This document shows, in pieces, positions 1 to 8,388 of a stretch of DNA of 11,264 nucleotides. A model generated the notes under the pieces. It ran no database searches and was not told where the DNA came from. It saw only the letters and a program-made list of their open reading frames with translations. The position numbers and the translations under genes are program-made. This DNA comes from JBMNTQ01 sp050945815 (lineage in GTDB: Bacteria; Bacillota; Clostridia; Christensenellales; JBMNTQ01): contig JBMNTQ010000058.1 of assembly GCA_050945815.1 (NCBI GenBank), positions 1-11,264 on the forward strand. The letters run 5' to 3'. Positions within the stretch are counted from its first letter, which is position 1. Each line of letters starts with the position of its first letter.

Positions 1-3000
1 GTTTGTTTTGTGAAGCAAGCGTAAGCAAGCTGTAGCGTTCCTCAGCCTCAAGCAACATCTGATAATTGGAAACGGCTTTACGAATCACCGGATCAGACGC
101 ATTATACGCATTGCGAGCATTACTAATTCTTGAATTGGATGCACCGTCAAACTCGACTGTTCCAATGTCGTCAATAAGCCCGATCACTTCATCAATCGAA
201 AGAGCCTGTTCCTCATTTAGCACTACAAGAGGCACCGAAACTTCAGGCCTTGGAAGCTTGTCAAAAGTAGAGTTCTCCTTGGAATCAATGTATTCGCTCG
301 CAGTATTGTTGTTATACAATGCATAGGGAAACCGAACGTTGATCGAGGTCTGTTCGGCTACAAGCACAGGGTTCTCCACAGACACATACCCGCTGATATC
401 CCTTTCAAGGCCATTGCTGTATTTTGCTATAACCTTCATGCCTGTCCTATCAAATTCTTCTCCAGGCCTATACACCGTACGGTCCGGTTCTTGCTGCAGT
501 TCGATGCCCTCAATCCTGTGCCCAATCGCCATTATGTAAGCTCTATCGGTCTTCATATAGAGTGTGCCATAGCGATCCACTTGTAGGGATGCAAGGTTGT
601 AGTTGGTATGGTGCCCTTGCGGGTGAAAAAGAACCGGCGCAACCTTAACTCCGCCGACATTATCCGATAAAACAGGTTCTGTGACCCCTGGCTTATCGAT
701 AATAAAACTTATACTTCCAGTTGAATCGTTGTGCGTGAAATACACATAGACAAAACCCGTCTCCTCTTTCCCTGTCTGTGGGTTATAATGAGGCACATCC
801 GAATAGGCCGTACTGATAAGCCCGCTAGACTGCGGATAACCACGTGTACTCATCGCGTAAATCGGTTCGCTTGTCACAACATCTAGGACCATAATGCCCG
901 AACCGGTAAAGGACTGGAATTGCCCGTTTCCGGAAACGCCAATGTAAGCACGCCCATTATAAATTGCAGGAGTAGATGTGCTCATTCCTCCTATTGGGCT
1001 TACCTTCAAATCATAAAACTTACCATTATCATCAACGCGCACCGAATAAAAAGAATCTTTTGTAACAAGGCAATAACGGTCACTCTCCTTGTCATACACA
1101 ACACTTCCGCGGTTTTCGCTGTTAAACACATTCTGAAGTGTGTCTAAAACCTCGCCTGTTCGTACATCAAGGCAGGTTATGTGATCCTCAGTGACTGCGG
1201 CCTCGCCGCCTACCACAACAAATCGCTCTCCTATATGCGCTCCTGCCCAATAGAACCCTTCTCCGCGAATCCAGCGCCAGGTCGGCGTCTTCACCTCATG
1301 CGTTTGGCTTGGGTCTTCATCTGTAATAGACAGGCAAACAAATGCGCCAGGTCTTTTAACCTGCTGCCACCCGCCATATATGTAGCCGTCTTCAACATAA
1401 AATGGTGCAAAGCCGCCGCCGCCTATTGGGTCACTATAAACCCATAAAGAATCCAAAACCATGACTTCTTTATTTGTATAGCCTACATCGCTCTCTGTCT
1501 GGGGGCGCGGTTTTGCATTAAATGCCTGCAGGCCGCCGGTGACAGGGCAAAAAACCATCCCATCTGAATATGTGGGAATCACACCGCCCGCCGAAAACAT
1601 AATCCCCTCTGCCAGCAACTCCCCGCTAACATTATCGAGATACTGCAGCTTGTTTCCTGTAAAAATTGCAACATAGTTATCCAGCATGAGTGGCTGTCCA
1701 ACGTGTGACATACCCGAGCTTTTATAGGCCCAGTAAAGCTGAGAATCTTCAGCTGAAGTTGGCGTCCCTATTTTTGTCACACCTGTATTGTCATCTCCGC
1801 GGAATTTATTCCATTCAATATCTCTGTCAGGATCAATATCTTCATTGGGTTCTGCTAGCTCAATCGCAAGCTCCATGCTCGTCACATCGACATCCGCAAC
1901 AAACGAGCCTGTTCCTGCAACATAGCCTGATTTGCTAAGTGCATAGGTATATGGTCTGCCCGCAAGCAGGCTGTAAACCCCCTCTTCATTGGGCCATATG
2001 CGCATATCACCTTCGTTAAAAAGCGTAAGCAGCGCATCTTCCGGGGTCAGTTCAAACGTCATGTCAACAGGCTCAGCCTTTTTAATTAGGAACGTATATT
2101 CCCCTCGAGCGCCAGAAGGGTGCGTAAGCTGTATGCGAACCTCCTCATCTTCCTTTGTTCCGCTAAGCGGAAGCGTCACCTCACGCACAGCCAAATTAGT
2201 GGTATAATCTGCTGCCGGCTCTGTCGCAACACCATTTACAGTCATAACATAGGGTTGGTCTATGTCCTCTGAAGGAATTGTTCCATTCTGAGCCGCCTTG
2301 ACAACAAGCTCCTGCGCATCGTCGACTACGATTACTTCATACCCCTCACGCACGTCGCGGTCAAATGCCGGCGTATAGACTGAAAGAAGCCCTTCGCTTA
2401 TAAACTCAGGCACATGGCTTAGATGAAGGTAAAGCTCGCGGTCGATAGTAATATTGTAAATTTGTTCGCGCGTAAATTCTCCATCCACCTGTCTTACAAT
2501 AAGCTCAAGCTTTTGTGCCCGTCCACCAGCGGCGGTAAACTGGGCCAATGTTGTATTTGTGCCGTCTTTTAAAGTCAAGGTGCGCGGCGTTTGATTGCTG
2601 CTCACAGCAGTTGTCTGGTTAAGGTAGTTCGCATGAATCGTGCGGCCGGTTACGCCGCTTTGCAAGCTCACCTTCATCGTTGTAGTCGTATAATAATCTT
2701 TTAGCGTCCCGGTTAGCTCATGCGATATTTCGTCTCCCGAAGCTATGCCGCAGTAAATATCCGAACTGGCGTTGCGACGCATTTCAATTGAATCGATATA
2801 ATCGTTTGTATCTACAGTCACACTCTTTTCGCCGCCTTCCACAGCGATAAACGAGCCCGATGTTGTAAAGTAGCTCCCTTGTGTAACTGTATAATTATAG
2901 GTAAGCCCTTGGGCTAAATCAAAAGAATAGGTATTATAATCTGGGTTCTGTCTATTAAGATTAGAAAACTCCTCAATGTTCTCTACGCTGTTTCTAACTT

Positions 3001-4876
3001 CAATCGTCGCTTCTTTGGGAATGTTAAACGAATAGGTAACAGCAGGCAATAACTCTGGAGTAACAATATATTCCTCACTTACCGTACCATCCATATGGCG
3101 CACTTGCACAGTTATAGCGTCCTGCTCTTCTCCTGCGCCCTTCAGCATAATTTCAGCTGCCTGCCCTTCCTCTGCAAGCTCATCATTCACATATACTCTA
3201 TATCCGCTTTCATAGCTGGAAAATGCTGTTGGCCAAATTTTTATAAACTCGTTGCTATCCAGCACTTTTGCAGTATATACGTACGTGTTTGGCGAGAAAG
3301 CCGGATCTACAGGTGCAAAGCCGCTCTCCTGCTCTATTTTAAGGCTGGCAAGTGTTCTTGGCCTTACAAGGTTAAATGTATATTTCTGCCTAAACATAAC
3401 ATTGTTACCAAAGTCATGTAATGTAGCAACATAGTCTACGCTTCTGCCGCTCCCATCAGAAGGAATAAAATCCCGTATAGCCGTTGAAGGTCTTTGTGCA
3501 GTGGAACTGTTTGAGATTTGCTGCTCCTTGATTCCGTTTCCGTTGGTTTGCTCGTATGTAACAATCACCGATCGATAACTTGCGCCAAAACGCAAAGCCG
3601 CGTCTGACCACTCGATCCCCGCATAAGCAATGGTAGAGGTACTATTATCCATTACATGCAAATCAAACGAGAGGCTAGAGACTGGGTTATATTGTACGGT
3701 AGGCGTACTGCTTGTTACTCCAAAGCAAGCGCCTTTTACCCAATAATCGTCTGCTGGAAATACCAGTTCAAAGCGCTGCGCGTCTAAATCTCCGCCATCC
3801 TGATCAGCTTCCGGCAATTCCACAGAAAACGCACCTGTGGCTTCTTTGCCTAATGCTGGAATGCTGGCAGCGAATGTATAGTTTCCTGGCAGCAATTGAA
3901 TCTCTTCGCTCGCGTCTGCGCGAAAAGGCGTACCAAACTCATTGGTAAATATAACGTGTGCATCCTCAGCTTCTAAATCCTCTGTCCCATGGAAAAGCTG
4001 TACTTCCACTAAAAGGGGGGTTCCTTCATATTGCCCCTCTGCCGCATCAATCGCCCTTTTAAGCGCTTGATAGAGTTCAGATGCCATTGTATCATCCGAC
4101 ATAGCACGAGGGAAATCATCCATAATTCCGTTGTAAAGGTTGCTTGCCGCACTGTATCGTTTCGCTTCTTCCGAGCCCTCATAACGGACCACTTCTATAG
4201 CCAATAGAGCAAACGAATCCGAAACTTCAAAGCTTTCTTCGTCTGCTTTAAAGACTACTAGTTTTTCAGCTAAGGTCTCTGGCGTGGCGTCTAGCCTCTC
4301 CAGCGCCCCCTCCACAGGATTGCTGCTCGCGCGCCCATAGTTTCCTGCAACACCATTTACGGAGATAACCATACTGTCTTCCAAGCCCTCGAAAGTATGC
4401 CCCGTTTTGTTCAATGCTGTTGCAATCGTGTCCCCTACAACATAGTCAACCTTAACAGGCGACGCAACAACGGAGTCTCCCGCAATCGCCATAAAGTAAA
4501 AAGAGCCAGAACTTTCAGCAGTCGATATAGACGACCCCTGCAAAGACTCTTTCTCGCCCTTGCCAGCGTCTGCAGAATGGATATCCATGCCCGCCATAGC
4601 ATTCTTGCTCTTGGCAGGCGCTTCCTCTTCTGAAAGCGCTGGCGCCATACTGGCATCAGTTTCTTCAGTTGATGTCTGCATAAGCGCGGCATCCTCTGCA
4701 TCAGCAGGTAGATTTTCTTCCTCTCCTGGCCCGTTTTCTGCTTCCAACGATTGTCCAATCGTATCCTCAGCTATACCGTCGTTTGCAGTATCTGCTAACG
4801 CAGTAAGTGGCAGCATCGAAAGAATCATGATAGCCACCAAAACAATCGTCAACAACTTCGACCATGATTTTTTCAT
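1..4876 (-). CDS. Giant secreted multidomain surface protein with PQQ-like beta-propeller (3' end outside the window)
   Basis: An open frame of 1625 codons runs without a stop from ATG 4876 past base 1. It starts after a good ribosome site (AAGGAG, 4885-4890, 8-nt spacer). Residues 1-28 are a Sec signal peptide (KK, hydrophobic core, TALA then D). Residues 29-125 are an acidic linker. Residues about 125-210 form a small beta domain with the pattern GDTIATALNKTGHTFEG and SVNGVAGN, reminiscent of the intrinsic-factor/DUF4430 type. Next come PEGA-like segments (about 285-375, 610-690, 935-1010) alternating with cadherin-like sandwiches (about 505-605, 690-930; for example DPAFSPNTYVYT). A PQQ-type propeller spans about 1015-1450 and opens with W-x-x-FRGDDNTG. 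A Big_3-like domain follows (about 1452-1530; YRPGEEFDRTGM), then a helical repeat (from about 1565; ARNAYNAS...NYQMLLEAEERY). It lies 147 bp after the MoxR gene with no visible terminator, so it probably shares the B12-regulated transcript. Ligand unknown; a role in corrinoid capture is inference. Confidence 0.85.
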   Translation of the reverse strand, partial: MKKSWSKLLTIVLVAIMILSMLPLTALADTANDGIAEDTIGQSLEAENGPGEEENLPADAEDAALMQTSTEETDASMAPALSEEEAPAKSKNAMAGMDIHSADAGKGEKESLQGSSISTAESSGSFYFMAIAGDSVVASPVKVDYVVGDTIATALNKTGHTFEGLEDSMVISVNGVAGNYGRASSNPVEGALERLDATPETLAEKLVVFKADEESFEVSDSFALLAIEVVRYEGSEEAKRYSAASNLYNGIMDDFPRAMSDDTMASELYQALKRAIDAAEGQYEGTPLLVEVQLFHGTEDLEAEDAHVIFTNEFGTPFRADASEEIQLLPGNYTFAASIPALGKEATGAFSVELPEADQDGGDLDAQRFELVFPADDYWVKGACFGVTSSTPTVQYNPVSSLSFDLHVMDNSTSTIAYAGIEWSDAALRFGASYRSVIVTYEQTNGNGIKEQQISNSSTAQRPSTAIRDFIPSDGSGRSVDYVATLHDFGNNVMFRQKYTFNLVRPRTLASLKIEQESGFAPVDPAFSPNTYVYTAKVLDSNEFIKIWPTAFSSYESGYRVYVNDELAEEGQAAEIMLKGAGEEQDAITVQVRHMDGTVSEEYIVTPELLPAVTYSFNIPKEATIEVRNSVENIEEFSNLNRQNPDYNTYSFDLAQGLTYNYTVTQGSYFTTSGSFIAVEGGEKSVTVDTNDYIDSIEMRRNASSDIYCGIASGDEISHELTGTLKDYYTTTTMKVSLQSGVTGRTIHANYLNQTTAVSSNQTPRTLTLKDGTNTTLAQFTAAGGRAQKLELIVRQVDGEFTREQIYNITIDRELYLHLSHVPEFISEGLLSVYTPAFDRDVREGYEVIVVDDAQELVVKAAQNGTIPSEDIDQPYVMTVNGVATEPAADYTTNLAVREVTLPLSGTKEDEEVRIQLTHPSGARGEYTFLIKKAEPVDMTFELTPEDALLTLFNEGDMRIWPNEEGVYSLLAGRPYTYALSKSGYVAGTGSFVADVDVTSMELAIELAEPNEDIDPDRDIEWNKFRGDDNTGVTKIGTPTSAEDSQLYWAYKSSGMSHVGQPLMLDNYVAIFTGNKLQYLDNVSGELLAEGIMFSAGGVIPTYSDGMVFCPVTGGLQAFNAKPRPQTESDVGYTNKEVMVLDSLWVYSDPIGGGGFAPFYVEDGYIYGGWQQVKRPGAFVCLSITDEDPSQTHEVKTPTWRWIRGEGFYWAGAHIGERFVVVGGEAAVTEDHITCLDVRTGEVLDTLQNVFNSENRGSVVYDKESDRYCLVTKDSFYSVRVDDNGKFYDLKVSPIGGMSTSTPAIYNGRAYIGVSGNGQFQSFTGSGIMVLDVVTSEPIYAMSTRGYPQSSGLISTAYSDVPHYNPQTGKEETGFVYVYFTHNDSTGSISFIIDKPGVTEPVLSDNVGGVKVAPVLFHPQGHHTNYNLASLQVDRYGTLYMKTDRAYIMAIGHRIEGIELQQEPDRTVYRPGEEFDRTGMKVIAKYSNGLERDISGYVSVENPVLVAEQTSINVRFPYALYNNNTASEYIDSKENSTFDKLPRPEVSVPLVVLNEEQALSIDEVIGLIDDIGTVEFDGASNSRISNARNAYNASDPVIRKAVSNYQMLLEAEERYSLLTLASQNK

Positions 4877-4884
4877 AATTTCTT

Positions 4885-4890
4885 CTCCTT
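4885..4890 (-). promoter_or_regulatory. Ribosome binding site of the giant surface protein gene
   Basis: AAGGAG on the minus strand, 8 nt before ATG 4876. It fixes the start directly ahead of the signal peptide. The 147-bp gap to the upstream MoxR gene (4877-5023) holds no gene and no clear terminator hairpin. Confidence 0.8.
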
Positions 4891-5023
4891 ATTCGTTTAT
4901 TAATCGGTGTATGTAGTCAGTCAAGCTCAGAATTTCAGCCAAAACGGTACCATGCTTGCTGTGTATAAAGAACTGGATTCTGTCTCTTTTAACGTAAGTA
5001 TCGAATATGATTTTAGTCTTGTA

Positions 5024-5959
5024 TTAGGGGTTGATTTCTGGCGTTTCAGTTGTATGGAGAATCTCCCGGAGAATATCTTCTGCTATCCTGCCTGAAATTT
5101 TCGCTTTAGGGCTTATAACCATACGATGAGCAGCCACATCACAAAAAATGTCCACAATATCTTGCGGTACGAGGTAGTCTCTGTTTGCTAGGTAGGCATT
5201 TGCTTTCGCCATCCTAACAACTGCCAACGCCCCGCGTGGTGATAGCCCCAATAAAATATCCTCGCTGTTTCGAGTGCCTTCAGCTAGCCGGGTAATGTAT
5301 GCGAACAATTCATCTCTCATTTCAATCTTGTTCACTTCCTCTTGCATTTCAATCATTTCGCCTTGTTCCACCACTTGATGGATATGTTCCAAAGGCTGCT
5401 CACGGTTACGCTCGCGCAGTATGTTAATATGACTTTCAAAGTCCGGATACCCCATGCCCAAGCACACGGTAAAACGGTCAAGCTGCGATTGCGGCAACAA
5501 CTGAGTTCCTGCTGAACCAAAAGGATTTTGCGTCGCAATTACAGTAAACGGCTGTGGCAAAGGCCGAGTCACTCCATCGACCGTCACATTCCCTTCTTCC
5601 ATAACCTCTAAAAGAGCACTTTGCGTTTTAGAAGAAGTACGGTTTATTTCATCTGCCAAAAGCATGTTGCACATTACAACGCCCGGCTTATACTCAAGCT
5701 CATCTGCGCCCTTTCTATAGTAAGAATATCCGATAATATCAGATGGGGTCGTGTCGGGCGTACACTGTATGCGCTGATAGTCAAGGCCCAATGTGCGCGA
5801 GAAGCTTAAAGCCATTGTCGTTTTCCCAACGCCTGGAACATCTTCTAAAAGCACATGCCCCCGCGACAGAATCGCCATTAAAACCTTCCGGATTACATCA
5901 TCTTTTCCTACAATGACTTTCTTTACCTCTGTAATGATCTCTTGAGATTTGTTTGACAT
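5024..5959 (-). CDS. MoxR-family AAA+ ATPase
   Basis: A 311-residue cytoplasmic AAA+ ATPase of the MoxR class. These proteins use ATP to remodel or activate partner proteins, often with VWA-domain proteins encoded nearby. Walker A is EDVPGVGKTT (residues 39-48, Lys46), Walker B is MLLADEIN (99-106, Asp103-Glu104), sensor 1 is ATQN (142-145), the arginine finger region is QSQLDRF (157-163), and sensor 2 lies in GLSPRGA (238-244). Length is normal for the family. The ATG at 5959 is chosen because AGAGGA (5967-5972) sits 7 nt upstream; an in-frame TTG at 5980 lies upstream of that site and is unlikely. It is 53 bp downstream of the alpha/alpha repeat protein gene and 147 bp upstream of the giant surface gene. 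The usual DUF58, VWA or transglutaminase partner genes are not in the window but could lie past the left edge. Its client is unknown; the two exported neighbours suggest a role in assembling a surface complex. Confidence 0.93.
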   Translation of the reverse strand: MSNKSQEIITEVKKVIVGKDDVIRKVLMAILSRGHVLLEDVPGVGKTTMALSFSRTLGLDYQRIQCTPDTTPSDIIGYSYYRKGADELEYKPGVVMCNMLLADEINRTSSKTQSALLEVMEEGNVTVDGVTRPLPQPFTVIATQNPFGSAGTQLLPQSQLDRFTVCLGMGYPDFESHINILRERNREQPLEHIHQVVEQGEMIEMQEEVNKIEMRDELFAYITRLAEGTRNSEDILLGLSPRGALAVVRMAKANAYLANRDYLVPQDIVDIFCDVAAHRMVISPKAKISGRIAEDILREILHTTETPEINP

Positions 5960-5966
5960 ATCGATT

Positions 5967-5972
5967 TCCTCT
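5967..5972 (-). promoter_or_regulatory. Ribosome binding site that decides the MoxR start
   Basis: AGAGGA on the minus strand, 7 nt ahead of ATG 5959. It lies downstream of the alternative TTG start at 5980, so it favours the 311-residue protein over a 318-residue version. Confidence 0.7.
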
Positions 5973-6012
5973 CTTCGCAAATACCTTTTGCAACCGCACC
6001 TTGTTCTATATT

Positions 6013-7926
6013 TTATTTTTTCCCCAAGCTGTTTTTGTCTTTCTTGCGCCTGTGCATCCAGACCATCGTGATAACGATTGCAGCTACGATCGCTGCCACC
6101 AATATTACAGCTACTACAATCGTCCTATCTCGTTTAAGCGCGTCCACTTTTGCTTTTGCCTGCACAATCTCATCCATTCTTAAGACTCTGCTTCTATCTT
6201 GGATACTCAGTGTTTCAACGAGGCTTGAAATTTCATATATGCTTTCATAATCATCTAAGGAAATATCCTCCACAGGAGGCAGCTTTTCCATCACTGCAAC
6301 ATTAACTCGGTCAATTGTCGCTTCAATCTTCCGTAGTTCCTCTTGTTTCTTTAGCAGGAGTTCTTCCGCACCTTTGTAATCCGTACGATTTTCTGATTTC
6401 TGCAGTTTACCCCAAAGTATCGTCACAGTTGCTGTGTCTTTCATTGTAAGTGGAGTAGGCAAGGAAGCCGCCGCTTGTGCATCAATGTCCGTAAACCTTA
6501 TAGCTTCGCCGCCCATTGTGCCGTCATATAAATTTACAACGTAACCCCTGCCGCCGGTGTTTACATTCATTACAGGAACAAGAGATCCTGAATCATTTGC
6601 AAGTCCGAGGCTTTCCATCGCTTGAGCAAGAATCGAGTAGTTACGAACATAACACCGTTCTTCCGGCGGCACAACAAGATATTCACCATACAGCGCTTGA
6701 ACCTGGTTAAGATCTCCCCCTGCTCCCAGCAGCTCAATCGATTCGTCTACTTGTTTGATAAGCTCTCTTATGCCATCGTTTGGCTCAGGGCGAAAGTCGA
6801 AAACAGTATGTAACCTTTGAGAAAATCTCGTAAGCGCCGCAAGGGCGAGCAGCGCTTGCTCCGAAGCTATTGCATTGGAGTTCCCGGCCTCCGAATTAGA
6901 TGGGGTATCCGCCAACGAATGAGCAAAGCCCCCATCCGGCTGCCTAAAGGCCATCATCGCGTCTACAACGGTTATTCCGTTTTTTATAAATCGGGCATCC
7001 TCTACAGGGTCAATCCCCAGCGCACATAGTGCAAGAATGATCTGCGCATTACTCTCACAGCTTTCCTCCCCATCGCTTAAAAAGCCGCCGTTTTCCTGCT
7101 GCACATCCGAAATGAAATCCAATGCATCCTCTATTACATCGCGCACCCTTTGTTCTACAATCCGTCCATCCGCCTTACGTTCATACTCGTATCGTTCTTC
7201 ACTGTTATAGTAAGGAGCAAGCGCCTGTAATGCCATGGCTGTAGGGTCCGATGAAGATATATCGGTGCTGCCGAATCTCCCGTCTTCCTTTTGGTTTTCT
7301 ACTATAGAAATAAGAATGCTCTCTCTATCGTCATGGGCATCATCCGGAATATCGTAGCGCAATGCATCCATCATAATAAGCCCCCAAAAGAGCCCATTTT
7401 CTCCTTGAATATCCAGGGGCTTTTCTTTCCCCCGGTTATAGCTTCCATCCGCAACAAGGTTGATCCCCTCCGATAGGTTTGTGGGGTCTCCGCCGCAAGA
7501 AAGGATCGCCAGCCCTGTTCTGTGCCATTCTGTCGCTTTGCTTGGGTCCAACCCTCCGTCAAGCTTATAGCGGTCAACAATATTCTTTTCTGCCATAGCT
7601 AAGTAGGCATAGTAAGCATCCGAATACCCTAAGCGGCCTATTGCAATAGCATACCAATCTACGATCGGGGTGCCTGCATCTGTTAAAAATTCAGGTCCGA
7701 ATAATTCTCCATCAGCCGGAATTCCAGCAGAAGCTTTCCTCCACTGAATAATTTCATTTGCAGCGTCTAAATATTCATCCGACCTATCCTCCGCTCGCCC
7801 ATCATCTACATTGTCTGTGGGCGCAGCCACGACTATAACCATCTGCCCCAAAAGAGCAAAAACAAACATCCCACACAGCACAACAATCAACATTCTTTGC
7901 GCCTTGTTTCTTACATGTTGGATCAT
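6013..7926 (-). CDS. Exported, membrane-anchored alpha/alpha repeat protein (prenyltransferase/squalene-oxidase-like fold)
   Basis: 637 residues. An N-terminal hydrophobic segment (about 12-34, then VVAA-PT) acts as signal peptide or anchor. Residues about 55-400 carry repeats typical of alpha/alpha toroid proteins, such as EDGRFGS..SDPTAMALQALA, QENGGF..ESNAQIILALCALGIDP and RQPDGGFAHS. This fold includes prenyltransferase beta subunits, terpene cyclases and the cobalamin-binding intrinsic factor/transcobalamin family. No DxDD or QW-type cyclase active site is obvious, so binding is more likely than catalysis. Residues about 510-598 form a charged helical stalk containing a repeat (KLPPVEDISLDDYESI...) related to the helical repeat ending the giant protein. 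A C-terminal membrane helix (about 602-624) with an RRKKDK tail anchors it with the bulk outside the cell. It is the first gene after the cobalamin riboswitch. The B12-binding idea is inference; the fold call is fairly secure. Confidence 0.85.
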   Translation of the reverse strand: MIQHVRNKAQRMLIVVLCGMFVFALLGQMVIVVAAPTDNVDDGRAEDRSDEYLDAANEIIQWRKASAGIPADGELFGPEFLTDAGTPIVDWYAIAIGRLGYSDAYYAYLAMAEKNIVDRYKLDGGLDPSKATEWHRTGLAILSCGGDPTNLSEGINLVADGSYNRGKEKPLDIQGENGLFWGLIMMDALRYDIPDDAHDDRESILISIVENQKEDGRFGSTDISSSDPTAMALQALAPYYNSEERYEYERKADGRIVEQRVRDVIEDALDFISDVQQENGGFLSDGEESCESNAQIILALCALGIDPVEDARFIKNGITVVDAMMAFRQPDGGFAHSLADTPSNSEAGNSNAIASEQALLALAALTRFSQRLHTVFDFRPEPNDGIRELIKQVDESIELLGAGGDLNQVQALYGEYLVVPPEERCYVRNYSILAQAMESLGLANDSGSLVPVMNVNTGGRGYVVNLYDGTMGGEAIRFTDIDAQAAASLPTPLTMKDTATVTILWGKLQKSENRTDYKGAEELLLKKQEELRKIEATIDRVNVAVMEKLPPVEDISLDDYESIYEISSLVETLSIQDRSRVLRMDEIVQAKAKVDALKRDRTIVVAVILVAAIVAAIVITMVWMHRRKKDKNSLGKK

Positions 7927-7931
7927 CCTAT

Positions 7932-7937
7932 TCACCT
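7932..7937 (-). promoter_or_regulatory. Ribosome binding site that decides the start of the alpha/alpha repeat gene
   Basis: AGGTGA on the minus strand, 5 nt ahead of ATG 7926. The alternative in-frame GTG at 7935 overlaps this site and has no good site of its own, so the ATG is preferred. Confidence 0.65.
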
Positions 7938-7990
7938 AAACACCAACCTTTATAACTTGTTATCTGTTGTATAGCTAATCCTTTATTTAG

Positions 7991-8027
7991 AAAATAAAAA
8001 AACACCCACTACTCCGGCAGGGTGCTA
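7991..8027 (-). terminator. Intrinsic terminator, probable expression platform of the B12 riboswitch
   Basis: On the minus strand AGCACCC (8020-8026) pairs with GGGTGTT (8001-8007) around a 12-nt loop, followed by a T-rich tract (7991-8002). It lies between the aptamer and the first gene with about 65 nt left to the start codon, as expected for a switch acting by premature termination. A GGTG run just upstream (about 8060-8065) could pair with the CACC of the 5' arm as an anti-terminator; this pairing is inference. Confidence 0.8.
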
Positions 8028-8091
8028 AAAAAAGATCGTAATTCATGCTAACTTGTCCCCCCACCGGAAACAAAACGGTTGCATCCTTTGC

Positions 8092-8265
8092 GCAAAAAGC
8101 AGGTCTCCTGGCTTGAGATCATCCTACTAGCTTTGGCCTTCCCGGTTTCCCAGTGGCGCTTAACAACCTTTCAGCTGTCGTTCAAAGCGTTCGTCCCTCT
8201 TACAGTAGCGGGGGCTGCCGTGGCTTTTAACCACATTCCCTTTCAAACAAAAAAGTACTTTTCGC
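8092..8265 (-). promoter_or_regulatory. Cobalamin (B12) riboswitch aptamer
   Basis: Read on the minus strand, the landmarks of the class appear in order. GAAAGGGAAT lies at 8235-8244, GCCCCCGCTACTGTAA at 8200-8215, GCCACTG at 8151-8157, CCGGGAAGGCC at 8135-8145, and the B12 box AAGCCAGGAGACCTGC at 8099-8114. The closing stem P1 pairs GCGAAAAG (8258-8265) with CTTTTTGC (8092-8099). A further hairpin at 8063-8079 (ACCG/CGGT) may supply the loop that docks on the aptamer. The family normally binds adenosylcobalamin or a related corrinoid and turns expression off when B12 is plentiful. Its target here is the leftward surface-protein operon. Confidence 0.96.
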
Positions 8266-8321
8266 TATCGCTTACAATCAATATGTAATTGTCAGATATA
8301 CTAGATTTGATTATTATATTT

Positions 8322-8350
8322 ATTATATATTTACTCCCATTTTTTGTCAA
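8322..8350 (-). promoter_or_regulatory. Sigma-A type promoter of the riboswitch operon
   Basis: The minus strand has TTGACA (8345-8350), a 17-nt spacer and TATAAT (8322-8327), a perfect vegetative consensus. Transcription would begin near 8315, about 50 nt before the aptamer. Regulation therefore probably rests on the riboswitch rather than on promoter strength. Confidence 0.88.
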
Positions 8351-8388
8351 CTATCTGTTTATTTTAGGTTGTCTATACAGTTTTCACA

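Noticed and set aside
66..4758. Several short plus-strand ORFs and a minus-strand ORF at 4435-4758
   Set aside because: All lie in other frames of the continuous giant surface-protein gene, whose frame was checked at several points along its length.
5960..5980. TTG start at 5980 for the MoxR gene
   Set aside because: The ribosome site AGAGGA lies downstream of it and is correctly placed for ATG 5959.
5353..6250. Short ORFs overlapping the MoxR gene and the end of the alpha/alpha repeat gene
   Set aside because: They are in other frames of well-supported genes and have no family features.
6516..7580. Short ORFs on both strands inside the alpha/alpha repeat gene
   Set aside because: Shadow frames of a gene with clear repeats, signal segment and membrane anchor.
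7927..7935. GTG start at 7935 for the alpha/alpha repeat gene
   Set aside because: The GTG falls inside the AGGTGA ribosome site that serves ATG 7926.
8079..8288. Plus-strand ORF of 69 residues
   Set aside because: It lies antisense across the cobalamin riboswitch, whose conserved RNA motifs explain the sequence; such ORFs are a common false call.
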